The translations under genes and the position numbers were made by a program. DNA of 47,301 bases. Source: CAZSRL01 sp964609615 (lineage in GTDB: Bacteria; Bacillota_I; Bacilli_A; RF39; UBA660). Below, piece by piece: positions 1 to 6,693 of this stretch. Location of the stretch: positions 1 through 47,301 of the forward strand of contig CAZSRL010000005.1 in the NCBI GenBank assembly GCA_964609615.1. The letters are read 5' to 3'. The first letter of the stretch is position 1. Every line of letters begins with the position of its first letter. The notes beneath the pieces were generated by a model. It did not search any database. It worked only from the letters and a program-made list of their open reading frames with translations, and was not told the DNA's origin.

Positions 1-33
1 AGGTTAGGGGTTCGACTCCTCTTGGGTGCGCCA
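1..33 (+). tRNA. tRNA-Arg, 3' part only
   Basis: The T arm (AGGGG-TTCGACT-CCTCT), the acceptor 3' strand TGGGTGC, discriminator G and encoded CCA are visible. The rest of the gene lies before the window. The 3' half closely resembles the Bacillus tRNA-Arg gene, which normally sits in an Arg-Pro-Ala tRNA cluster as here. The anticodon is not visible, so the isoacceptor is not known. Confidence 0.8.
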
Positions 34-37
34 TATT

Positions 38-114
38 CGGGAAATAGCACAACTTGGTAGTGCGTTCGGTTTGGGACCGAGAGGTTGCAGGTTCAAATCC
101 TGTTTTCCCGACCA
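38..114 (+). tRNA. tRNA-Pro (anticodon TGG)
   Basis: Acceptor CGGGAAA pairs with TTTCCCG, then ACCA. The anticodon stem TTCGG/CCGAG encloses the loop TTTGGGA, giving anticodon TGG. The T arm carries GGTTCAAATCC. CCA is encoded. It lies 4 nt after the upstream tRNA, so the two are very likely cotranscribed, and a strong terminator follows. Confidence 0.97.
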
Positions 115-124
115 TTAAAAAACT

Positions 125-152
125 AAAACAACAGTTTTTAACTGTTGTTTTT
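125..152 (+). terminator. Rho-independent terminator of the tRNA-Arg/Pro unit
   Basis: A 12-bp perfect stem (125-136 with 140-151) with a TTT loop, whose 3' arm ends in a T run. It ends the tRNA-Arg/tRNA-Pro transcript and separates it from tRNA-Ala, which has its own promoter. Confidence 0.9.
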
Positions 153-217
153 GTATAATTGTAAATGAAAAAGTATCATAAGATAAACATAGTATCAAAA
201 TTATAAAAAAATAAGAG

Positions 218-246
218 TTGACATGACCTTAAATTTTTGATACAAT
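218..246 (+). promoter_or_regulatory. Sigma-A promoter of tRNA-Ala
   Basis: TTGACA at 218-223, a 17-bp spacer, then TACAAT at 241-246. It is followed at 251-273 by a near-perfect palindrome (CTTGATAA / TTATCAAG arms) that would form a hairpin at the 5' end of the pre-tRNA. Confidence 0.85.
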
Positions 247-282
247 TATTGCGCTTGATAAATTATCAAGTGCCTACCTTAT

Positions 283-359
283 GGGGCATTGGCTCAGTTG
301 GTCAGAGCACCTGCCTTGCACGCAGGGGGTCATCGGTTCGAATCCGATATGCTCCACCA
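283..359 (+). tRNA. tRNA-Ala (anticodon TGC)
   Basis: Acceptor GGGGCAT pairs with ATGCTCC (one G-U pair), then ACCA. The anticodon stem CCTGC/GCAGG encloses the loop CTTGCAC, giving anticodon TGC. The T arm has GGTTCGAATCC. The 3' end from 343 onward is duplicated at 4150, so this gene is the integration site of the element that follows. The tRNA itself is left intact. Confidence 0.97.
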
Positions 360-397
360 TTTAGGTAATAAACAGCGTATTTACGTTGTTTTTATAT
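343..397 (+). repeat. Left attachment repeat (attL) of the tRNA-Ala element
   Basis: A 55-bp sequence made of the tRNA-Ala T-arm/acceptor 3' end plus its terminator. It is repeated at 4150-4204 with a single mismatch (G377 versus T4184). A direct repeat of a tRNA 3' end is the usual footprint of tyrosine-recombinase integration. Confidence 0.9.
370..393 (+). terminator. Terminator of tRNA-Ala, inside the left att repeat
   Basis: AAACAGCGTA (370-379) pairs with TACGTTGTTT (382-391), including one G-U pair, and is followed by T residues. The copy at the far end of the element (4150-4204) has T instead of G377, which breaks one pair, so the left copy is the better terminator. Confidence 0.7.
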
Positions 398-407
398 ACA
401 TTACTTC

Positions 408-3400
408 TTGTTTACCTCTTATTGCTATAAATTATCTTTTATATTTGATGGAAGTGTACCAAATAATATAAATGGTATGATAGTGACTAGAAACGGAAAT
501 AAAACAATAGTTTTAAATCCAAATAGTCAAAAAACATCAGAGTTTGTATTAATGCATGAACTTACACATGCTGTAGGAACAGAAGAAATCCAAGATATGA
601 TTTTAGATTATGCAAAAAAGAACAATAGTTTTAATGAAATAGTAGAAAATGTTAAAGCTAATTATGAAACAAATGAAATAAATGAAGAAGTAATGTGTGA
701 TGTAACTGGAGAACTACTAGGAAATCAAGAATTTTTAAACACATTATCAATAGAAAATCCAAATTTATTTAAAAAAATTATGGATGCTATTGTTGATTTA
801 TTAAATAAAGTAACTAAAAATTCAAATGAATATTTATTTTTAAAAGATTTACAAAATAAGTTTGAAAATGCATATTATTCTAAAGACAATGAATCGTATT
901 TACCTAATTTATTAAATCATGGTATAATAAAAAAGATTGAATTCACTGGGTCCAATTCCCAGCAAACTCAATCTATTAAAGACAATACACCACAAAAAGA
1001 CAAAAATGTCAATGATACATCATCTACTAAATATTCTATGCAAGAAAAAGATAAAAATACTCAAGAACTAGACAATAGTTCTTTTAATTTGAAAGAAAAA
1101 CAAAATAAGATAATACAGAATAGTAATCCAGCTGGGAATGAAACTGCTACGTGGATTAGAAACACAGCGGATATTAAAACATTTGAAGAGACATTACAAG
1201 ACAGTGATTACAAAGAATATTTTGATGCTGGTGAAGACTTTGATGAAACATATACAGCAAATATGGCAAAGAAGGCACTAGAAACAGGTGAAATAACTGT
1301 GTATAGTTCTTATCCTATAGAACAAGGTGTATTTGTCACGCCATCAAAATTAGAAGCCAGTCAATATGCTAAAGTTAATCAACAAAACATTCCTATAAAT
1401 AGAGAACTTGTAAAACAAACAAAAGGCAATATCCCTATAAACAAAGATATATCTATAACATCTGATGTGAATCAAAATACAAAATCATTAGAGGAAAGAG
1501 TAACTGGAGATGTATTGTTGGATGCACAAGACCTAATTGTTGAATTAAAAAGTGCAGGAGCGGAAATAGACAAAAACGGATATGTTACCTTATACCATCA
1601 AACAACAAAAGAAAATGCTCAAAAAATAATTGAAACTGGAAAAATGTCTGCTAAAGAAGATTATGTGTATTTTAGTACATCAAAAAATGCATCACAAAGT
1701 GATGGCCGAGGTTCTGTAAAATTGGAATTTAAAATTCCTGTAGAAAAATTAATTTTAGATGATATATTTGAGGATAATGCTGATGTTAAAATGCCATTAA
1801 ATAATAACAAAACATTAGATGTATCAAATTATTTAGTTAATAATCAGAATAAAGAAAATATTATTATAAGCGAAGAATTATTTAGTAAGGAAATTGAAGA
1901 CGCATTAAATAATAATCAATCAAAAGGCAATATTATAATAGCAGTGCCAAAAAATAACAGAGTAATCAATTTGATAAAAAAAATATCTGGAATAGACATT
2001 TCTAACAGAAGACAAATTTTGTCAAAGGACTATATTAGACACCTATTTAAACATTCTAATGAAACAAATCCTGGACAAATATCAATAACAATGAATGACA
2101 TTAAAAGAATTCCTGATGTATTGTCAAATCCAGATGACATTGTCAAAGGTAGTGAGACACTAGATGCTAGTCGTAAAAATAAAATTTTATCTATAAGATA
2201 TATAAAAGCAGACAGCACAGGTAAAATATTTGTTATTGAGGCAATCCCCAATAAAGGAGATTTGCAAATAAAAACAATGTGGAAAGAATCTACTAAACTG
2301 ATTCATAGCAATAATGCTCTTCATCATACGTCCGAAACGGCGAATAGTAATAATTTAACCACATTGATTGATAACAATATACCACAATCTAACACAAATG
2401 TCAAATCTGATACATCATCTACTAAATATTCTATGCAAAAGAATGGAACTGATACACAAAATAAAAATTCTAATAATAAAATTGATAAAAATAAAGATAT
2501 GTTATATAATAAAGAAACAGAAAATACTGTTAATAAATTAAAGGAGGACCCTTATGAAAAAAGTAGTACCAACAAAAAAGAAGAAACTAACCGAAGAGGA
2601 AATGGAAATATTGAATCGACAACTGTTAAACGAAAGATGGGGGAAAATGAAATTGCAAAAGAAAACTACAAAAAGTTCGAGCAAAACGCAACCAAAAACA
2701 CCACAAAAGAATTAACAAAAGAACAAGAACAATTAAATAATGATTTAAAGACACTTTATAATAAAGAAGTTGTCTTTTTTGATGGTAATAATCTGTATCA
2801 TGGTGGCAGTTCTACAACTGATTCTAATAAAATATATGTAGATTATAATCTAGATATAAAAGACCAAACATTTATTGCTTATCACGAAATATTAGAAAAT
2901 TTAATATATCATAACAAATATTTTAGAGACACTTATTCTAACGATTTAATAAACGAAATAATAAATGATAAAAACTTTGTTAAAAATAAAAACAATTTCA
3001 TTGAAAGTGAAAACGAAATTAATTATGACAAATGGAAAGAAATTAATAATAGATTAATTGCAAAAGAAATATTGTGTGATGTATTTGCTGATAGAACATC
3101 TAATATAGACAAAGGATATGACATTAAATTAGAAAAAGAAACACAAGATTATTTTGATTATGTTATAGAAAGAGCAACTAACAGCTTAAAACCAAAAGTA
3201 GTACCTATCAAAAATAAAAAAGAAAAGGTAGTGCCTGTAAAACAAAATATAAAAGAAATGCAACAAGTACAAGAAACAGCAGCTGAAATAGCAAAATTTT
3301 ATGGTACAGAAGCAGAAACACAAGATGGTGGATTAACTATAAGAAAAATATTAGATGAAAAAACACCAAGAAAAGAATTGACATTTAAAGAAGAAATAAA

Positions 3401-3440
3401 TAAATTAAAAAACTTGAAAATGATAATCTTCGTTTATTAA
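408..3440 (+). CDS. Polyvalent phage/ICE-type protein, N-terminally truncated (zincin-like, ART-like and PBECR-like domains)
   Basis: A very long open frame that begins (TTG at 408) only 11 bp after the left att repeat, with no ribosome binding site. The first ~15 residues are therefore probably junction read-through and the true N-terminus is missing. Visible in order: a zincin-like HELTH motif (residues 50-54); a low-complexity linker; an ADP-ribosyltransferase-like block with LYHQTT and VYFST (about 390-480); a block resembling the phage Barnase/EndoU/ColicinE5/RelE-like nuclease family (PBECR) with YIRHLFKH and GQISITMNDIKRIP (about 520-640); a second linker; and a second zincin-like AYHEILE site near residue 826. 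The motif TSSTKYSMQ occurs twice, from a 31-bp DNA repeat (1013-1043, 2408-2438). Such multi-domain proteins are known from temperate phages and conjugative elements as injected or toxin-like factors. Domain names are by eye; the coding call is firm, the function is not. Confidence 0.65.
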   Translation: MFTSYCYKLSFIFDGSVPNNINGMIVTRNGNKTIVLNPNSQKTSEFVLMHELTHAVGTEEIQDMILDYAKKNNSFNEIVENVKANYETNEINEEVMCDVTGELLGNQEFLNTLSIENPNLFKKIMDAIVDLLNKVTKNSNEYLFLKDLQNKFENAYYSKDNESYLPNLLNHGIIKKIEFTGSNSQQTQSIKDNTPQKDKNVNDTSSTKYSMQEKDKNTQELDNSSFNLKEKQNKIIQNSNPAGNETATWIRNTADIKTFEETLQDSDYKEYFDAGEDFDETYTANMAKKALETGEITVYSSYPIEQGVFVTPSKLEASQYAKVNQQNIPINRELVKQTKGNIPINKDISITSDVNQNTKSLEERVTGDVLLDAQDLIVELKSAGAEIDKNGYVTLYHQTTKENAQKIIETGKMSAKEDYVYFSTSKNASQSDGRGSVKLEFKIPVEKLILDDIFEDNADVKMPLNNNKTLDVSNYLVNNQNKENIIISEELFSKEIEDALNNNQSKGNIIIAVPKNNRVINLIKKISGIDISNRRQILSKDYIRHLFKHSNETNPGQISITMNDIKRIPDVLSNPDDIVKGSETLDASRKNKILSIRYIKADSTGKIFVIEAIPNKGDLQIKTMWKESTKLIHSNNALHHTSETANSNNLTTLIDNNIPQSNTNVKSDTSSTKYSMQKNGTDTQNKNSNNKIDKNKDMLYNKETENTVNKLKEDPYEKSSTNKKEETNRRGNGNIESTTVKRKMGENEIAKENYKKFEQNATKNTTKELTKEQEQLNNDLKTLYNKEVVFFDGNNLYHGGSSTTDSNKIYVDYNLDIKDQTFIAYHEILENLIYHNKYFRDTYSNDLINEIINDKNFVKNKNNFIESENEINYDKWKEINNRLIAKEILCDVFADRTSNIDKGYDIKLEKETQDYFDYVIERATNSLKPKVVPIKNKKEKVVPVKQNIKEMQQVQETAAEIAKFYGTEAETQDGGLTIRKILDEKTPRKELTFKEEINKLKNLKMIIFVY
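2554..2715 (+). CDS. Small nested ORF with perfect Shine-Dalgarno
   Basis: A 53-codon frame lies inside the polyvalent gene in a different frame. It starts at ATG 2554, 6 nt after a consensus AGGAGG (2543-2548). The product is basic, beginning MKKVVPTKKKKLTEEEMEI. In this stretch the main frame is low-complexity linker, so the nested frame looks at least as protein-like. The KVVP motif recurs near the end of the main protein. It could be a genuine overlapping gene, or a trace that the main ORF is a fusion of two former genes. Confidence 0.4.
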   Translation: MKKVVPTKKKKLTEEEMEILNRQLLNERWGKMKLQKKTTKSSSKTQPKTPQKN

Positions 3441-3574
3441 AAATAGAAGAGGCAAATAAACCAATTTTAAGTGGTATTTTAACTATTTTAAAACACTTAG
3501 AAACTGGTAATTGCACTGGAGAGATGTCTAAAGCAAAAAAAGAAATAGAAAACTATTTAATAAATAGAAGCTGA
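3413..3574 (+). CDS. -1-frame continuation of the polyvalent protein
   Basis: After the frame-0 stop at 3440, the -1 frame reads on as a natural charged helical tail of about 53 residues (ENDNLRLLKIEEANKP ... KEIENYLINRS) to a TGA at 3572-3574. The frames are joined exactly at A AAA AAC (3407-3413), which in the reading frame is a perfect X XXY YYZ -1 slippery heptamer. This is either programmed frameshifting or a one-base deletion. Only a weak 5-bp stem is visible downstream, so decay is at least as likely. Confidence 0.5.
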   Translation, partial: LENDNLRLLKIEEANKPILSGILTILKHLETGNCTGEMSKAKKEIENYLINRS

Positions 3575-3685
3575 CATAAGCATAAATGTTTTATATTATC
3601 TAATTAATCAATAATTTTAGTTGGTTAAAAAGTTTTGGAACTCTAAAACTTGCTACACAAAATATTGACAGTTGTGTTCAATAAA

Positions 3686-3715
3686 AAAGAAGTGAATTAA
3701 TTCCACTTTTTTTTG
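3686..3715. terminator. Bidirectional terminator between convergent genes
   Basis: AAGTG-AATT pairs with AATT-(C)-CACTT, with a T run on the plus side and an A run (T run on the minus strand) on the other. It serves the polyvalent gene and the convergent minus-strand zinc protein gene. Confidence 0.6.
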
Positions 3716-3737
3716 TTATTTTATTTTTATAATTTTT

Positions 3738-4007
3738 TTAAAAAATATTAATGAAAACTAAATCTTTATACACTTTCTCAAAGGCATTTTGTCCTATCTC
3801 TTGTAAACGCTTGTTTAATATAGTACCTTTTGCTGTATGTATTCCATTTCTTCCTGTATGGTGTTCTAAACATAGTCCTACCACTAATCCGTACTTAATA
3901 CTATTTTTGTGATTTTTACCAAAAAATATTTCGTGTTTGTGAGTGTTAGGTTTATCACAGATAAAACACCTATTCATATCTTCTTGAATAATACTAAATT
4001 TTTTCAT
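3738..4007 (-). CDS. Small HNH-like zinc-binding phage protein
   Basis: An 89-residue protein with CFICDKPNTHKHEIFFG near residues 14-28 and LCLEHHTGRNGIH near 46-58. The CxxC, spaced His residues and HH-x3-GxH pattern resemble small HNH-fold or phage recombination-endonuclease-like proteins, which nick DNA using a zinc-stabilised beta-beta-alpha fold. The start is supported by a strong AGGAGGG upstream (complement of 4014-4022). It lies alone on the minus strand at the right end of the tRNA-Ala element. No substrate can be named, and a plain zinc-binding structural protein is possible. Confidence 0.6.
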   Translation of the reverse strand: MKKFSIIQEDMNRCFICDKPNTHKHEIFFGKNHKNSIKYGLVVGLCLEHHTGRNGIHTAKGTILNKRLQEIGQNAFEKVYKDLVFINIF

Positions 4008-4149
4008 TATTTTTCCCTCCTAATTTCCCTCTTAATTACCTCTTGTTTTTTTGAAAAGCATAGTTTTTGTATATAGTCCATAGTTATCAAACGTGCTTAA
4101 AACCGTTGTTGTTGTGTTTTATAGTTGTTTGCAATTTCATTATATCAAT

Positions 4150-4204
4150 TCCGATATGCTCCACCATTTAGGTAATAAACAGCTTATTTACGTTGTTTTT
4201 ATAT
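4150..4204 (+). repeat. Right attachment repeat (attR) of the tRNA-Ala element
   Basis: Direct repeat of 343-397 (54 of 55 identical). It begins with the last 17 nt of the tRNA-Ala gene and is not a second tRNA, because no upstream arms are present. Ordinary chromosomal genes resume immediately afterwards. Confidence 0.9.
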
Positions 4205-4218
4205 TGTTTAGGACTTAA

Positions 4219-4343
4219 TTAGGCCTTATTTTTATAAATTATCTATTATTTTTGTTGTTTTGTGTATCTTTTACATTGTTTTTATAGAAATTTAGTACAT
4301 GGTATAATTTTTGACATTTTTTTATTGTTGTGATAAGGCCTAA
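4219..4343. repeat. 11-bp inverted repeat flanking the upstream region of the sigma-ParB gene
   Basis: TTAGGCCTTAT at 4219-4229 and its exact reverse complement ATAAGGCCTAA at 4333-4343, about 100 bp apart. The right arm ends one base before the -35 box. GGCC-containing 11-mers are rare at this base composition, so this could be an operator pair. Confidence 0.5.
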
Positions 4344-4344
4344 C

Positions 4345-4373
4345 TTGACATATTTGGTTAAAAAATATATAAT
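4345..4373 (+). promoter_or_regulatory. Consensus sigma-A promoter of the sigma-ParB fusion gene
   Basis: TTGACA (4345-4350), a 17-bp spacer and TATAAT (4368-4373), perfect at both boxes. The start codon is 37 bp downstream, giving a short leader. Confidence 0.93.
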
Positions 4374-4409
4374 ATATGACCTAATAAAGAACAAAGGGTG
4401 TGGTTTATC

Positions 4410-6011
4410 ATGTCTAATAAGGAAAAACTTGCTCATGAATTAAGTAATTTATGTAAAAGTAAATTAGTTGATTTTAATTTGATGCAGGATGAAAATGTAA
4501 TTTTAGAGTACCTTTTAAAAGATAAGGATATTGTATTATTATTAAATAATATGTTTTTTAATGAATTAAAATCTAAGGAAATAATGTCTTATGATGTATT
4601 AAATATGAAGAGAAATAATACTCAAGAAGTTATTGATATGTTTTTACTTAACAATAATGTAATGATAATTGAAGATAAAGTAGATATTTCAAATTCTAAG
4701 GATATGTATATGTATGAGTTAAAACAAATTCCTTTATATACTCCTGATGAAGAAAATGAAATGTTTTGTAGATTAGAAAACGGTGAAGATGTAAAGGCGG
4801 AGATAGTAAAGCATTATTTGAGATTAGTTGTTTTTTATGCTAAAACATTTTCTAAAATATATAATATTGAGTTTTTAGATTTGATTCAAGAAGGTAATAT
4901 TGGTCTTATAAAAGCAGTTGATAAATATGATTTAAATAAAGGATATAGATTTAGTACTTATGCTACATGGTGGATTAAACAAGTAATGTATAGAAGTATA
5001 CATCAACATCAAGGGCCTATAATAGAGTTTCCTATTTATTATTCTATTTTAATAAATAAGTATAATAAATTTATTTCTTATTATTATTCTCAATATGGTT
5101 GTGAACCAAAAGATAAAGAAGTTTGTGAATATTTAGATATTGATGAAGAAAAGTTAAAACAATTAAAAAAAGATATTTATACATATAATACAACTAGTTT
5201 AAATACTAAAGTTGGAAATGGAATGGAAGAAACAACTGAAATGGGTGAATTTATTGTTGATAAATCAATAGGCCCAGATGAAGTGGTAGAAAAAATATTG
5301 TTAGAGCAAGATCTTTTTGATTTTATAAAAAATTTATTAACTGAAAGAGAGTTTGATATACTTATAACACATAATAATAAAATTGAAAACGGTGCTTCAC
5401 TACAACAATTAGGAGATAAATATGGTCTTACTAGAGAAAGAGTGCGTCAAATTAAAAATTCTATTTTAACAAAACTAAGAAATTCAAAAGAATTTCGTGA
5501 AAGATTTGGGGATTATTATGGGGTTGATACCACTGATTCTAAATCATTAGAATCATTAAAAAATGTTTCTAAACCAAAAAGAGTACCTGAATATTTATCA
5601 TTACCTGAGGAGTATTTATCAAGAATAAAAAATGTTGAGAATTTAAATCACTATGAAAGAGCTTGTTTGTATGAAGAAATAAGAATTAAATATAAATTTT
5701 CTCTTGGAAAACTAGCAAACTTTTTAGATTTATCTATTTCTACTATTAAAACAGAACTTGCTGTGTTAAAATATCCAAAAGATTTAGTGGATTTAATAAA
5801 GGAAAAAAACATTTCTTTATTATGTGCTCAATCATTATTAAAAATTTGTGATAATAAAAGATTATATTTTAAATATGTTTATAAAATAAGACGTGATAAA
5901 ATAAATAGTACTAATTTAGCAGTTGAGATAAATGAAATTATTAATAATCCAATGCCTATAAATAATAATAATAATAATAATGGTAAAAAGTATTTAAGAA
6001 TAAAAAAATAA
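4410..6011 (+). CDS. Sigma-70 family factor fused to a ParB-like helix-turn-helix domain
   Basis: 533 residues, starting at ATG 4410 behind AAAGGGTG; the upstream in-frame GTG lies in the RBS. The N-terminal ~95 residues are unrecognised. Region 1.2/2 follows (about 105-205: DLIQEGNIGLIKAV, FSTYATWWIKQ), then region 3 (about 205-260) and region 4 with LTEREFD and GLTRERVRQIK (about 305-360). Instead of ending there, it continues for 170 residues. Residues about 405-510 look like the central HTH domain of ParB/Spo0J/KorB proteins: ENLNHYERACLYEEI, then FSLGKLANFLDLSISTIKTE, then an LKYPKDLVDLIKEKNIS segment and a CAQSLLKI helix. The N-terminal CTPase box of ParB is absent. It ends with a poly-Asn stretch and a basic tail. 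It probably directs RNA polymerase to a special promoter set and adds a second DNA contact (inference). The sigma part is certain, the ParB part strong by pattern. Confidence 0.85.
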   Translation: MSNKEKLAHELSNLCKSKLVDFNLMQDENVILEYLLKDKDIVLLLNNMFFNELKSKEIMSYDVLNMKRNNTQEVIDMFLLNNNVMIIEDKVDISNSKDMYMYELKQIPLYTPDEENEMFCRLENGEDVKAEIVKHYLRLVVFYAKTFSKIYNIEFLDLIQEGNIGLIKAVDKYDLNKGYRFSTYATWWIKQVMYRSIHQHQGPIIEFPIYYSILINKYNKFISYYYSQYGCEPKDKEVCEYLDIDEEKLKQLKKDIYTYNTTSLNTKVGNGMEETTEMGEFIVDKSIGPDEVVEKILLEQDLFDFIKNLLTEREFDILITHNNKIENGASLQQLGDKYGLTRERVRQIKNSILTKLRNSKEFRERFGDYYGVDTTDSKSLESLKNVSKPKRVPEYLSLPEEYLSRIKNVENLNHYERACLYEEIRIKYKFSLGKLANFLDLSISTIKTELAVLKYPKDLVDLIKEKNISLLCAQSLLKICDNKRLYFKYVYKIRRDKINSTNLAVEINEIINNPMPINNNNNNNGKKYLRIKK

Positions 6012-6012
6012 T

Positions 6013-6041
6013 AATTGTGTAGTTGTTTACACAATTTTTTT
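6013..6041 (+). terminator. Terminator after the sigma-ParB gene
   Basis: AATTGTGTA (6013-6021) pairs with TACACAATT (6028-6036), with a 6-nt loop and a T run to 6041. Confidence 0.9.
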
Positions 6042-6082
6042 ATATATTTAAAATATTTGATATAATATATTTGGTGATAAAA

Positions 6083-6637
6083 ATGAATTTTACAAAAGAA
6101 GAAAAAGATCTTTTAATAAAAGAAATAAAAGAATCTTTAAAAGAAAAGGTAACTGTATATGTTGAAACAACAGATGATGATGTAACTTTACCAACTTATT
6201 CTAATATTGGAGATGCTGGAATGGATATAAGAGCAAATAAAAGTATAACTTTACATCCTGGAGAAACAAAAGTTATCCCAACAGGGTTAAAAATGGTTAT
6301 ACCAGAAGGCTATGAATTGCAAGTAAGACCTAGAAGTGGTTTGTCTTTAAAAACTCCTTTAAGAGTCTCTAATACACCTGGTACAATTGATAGTGGATAT
6401 AGAGATGAAATTGGTATTATTATTTCTAATACTTCTTTAAATAATGATGATGTTATTTGTGATATTGATGAAAAGAATAATAAAAGTGCTACTTATGTAA
6501 TTAAAAAGAATGATAGAGTAGCTCAAATAGTATTAAATAAGTATGAAAAAGTTAATTTTGAACAAGTTGAGTGTGGAAAAATAGAAAAAATTGGAACAAA
6601 CAGAAATGGTGGATTTGGTCATACAGGTACAAAATAA
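6083..6637 (+). CDS. dut: dUTP diphosphatase (trimeric dUTPase)
   Basis: Hydrolyses dUTP to dUMP and pyrophosphate, keeping uracil out of DNA and feeding thymidylate synthesis; cytosolic. The 184-residue protein has all five trimeric-dUTPase motifs: DAGMDIRA, RPRSGL, the GTIDSGYRDE segment holding the catalytic Asp, DRVAQIVL, and the C-terminal RNGGFGHTG that closes over the nucleotide. The start at ATG 6083 follows TTGGTGA; an upstream in-frame start at 6023 overlaps the preceding terminator and is rejected. About 30 acidic/Lys-rich residues precede the domain, and an insertion of ~12 residues (DIDEKNNKSA) separates motifs 3 and 4. It lies between two sigma-factor genes, with a -10 box (TATAAT, 6061-6066) of its own. 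Confidence 0.95.
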   Translation: MNFTKEEKDLLIKEIKESLKEKVTVYVETTDDDVTLPTYSNIGDAGMDIRANKSITLHPGETKVIPTGLKMVIPEGYELQVRPRSGLSLKTPLRVSNTPGTIDSGYRDEIGIIISNTSLNNDDVICDIDEKNNKSATYVIKKNDRVAQIVLNKYEKVNFEQVECGKIEKIGTNRNGGFGHTGTK

Positions 6638-6665
6638 TTGACAAATCTCAAAAAAATTGTATAAT
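6638..6665 (+). promoter_or_regulatory. Promoter of the second sigma-factor gene
   Basis: TTGACA (6638-6643), a 16-bp spacer and TATAAT (6660-6665), starting directly after the dut stop codon. The gene is therefore not dependent on dut transcription. Confidence 0.85.
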
Positions 6666-6693
6666 ATTTGAAAAAAGTTTTGTAGGAGGAAAT

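Larger units (their letters stand above)
343..4204. mobile_element. 3.8-kb integrated element remnant at tRNA-Ala
   Basis: It is bounded by 55-bp direct repeats of the tRNA-Ala 3' end. Inside are a 1010-codon polyvalent phage-type open frame that begins right at the left repeat, and a small HNH-like zinc protein on the minus strand. No integrase, replication or structural gene is present, so it is most likely a decayed prophage, plasmid or ICE remnant, or a passenger needing a recombinase in trans (inference). Gene content and the truncated left gene favour decay. Confidence 0.75.

Noticed and set aside
289..471. Open frame of 60 codons across tRNA-Ala
   Set aside because: It reads through the tRNA gene and the att repeat; no RBS and no protein-like composition.
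4147..4167. Apparent second tRNA-Ala
   Set aside because: Only the T-arm 3' half and acceptor 3' strand are present; it is the att duplication.
4239..4436. Minus-strand frame overlapping the sigma-ParB promoter and start
   Set aside because: No RBS, and it covers a consensus promoter of the opposite strand; a shadow frame.
5961..5985. AAT repeat tract at the end of the sigma-ParB gene as a phase-variable repeat
   Set aside because: It is a triplet repeat encoding poly-Asn, so length changes keep the frame; it lies at the tail and no switching is implied.
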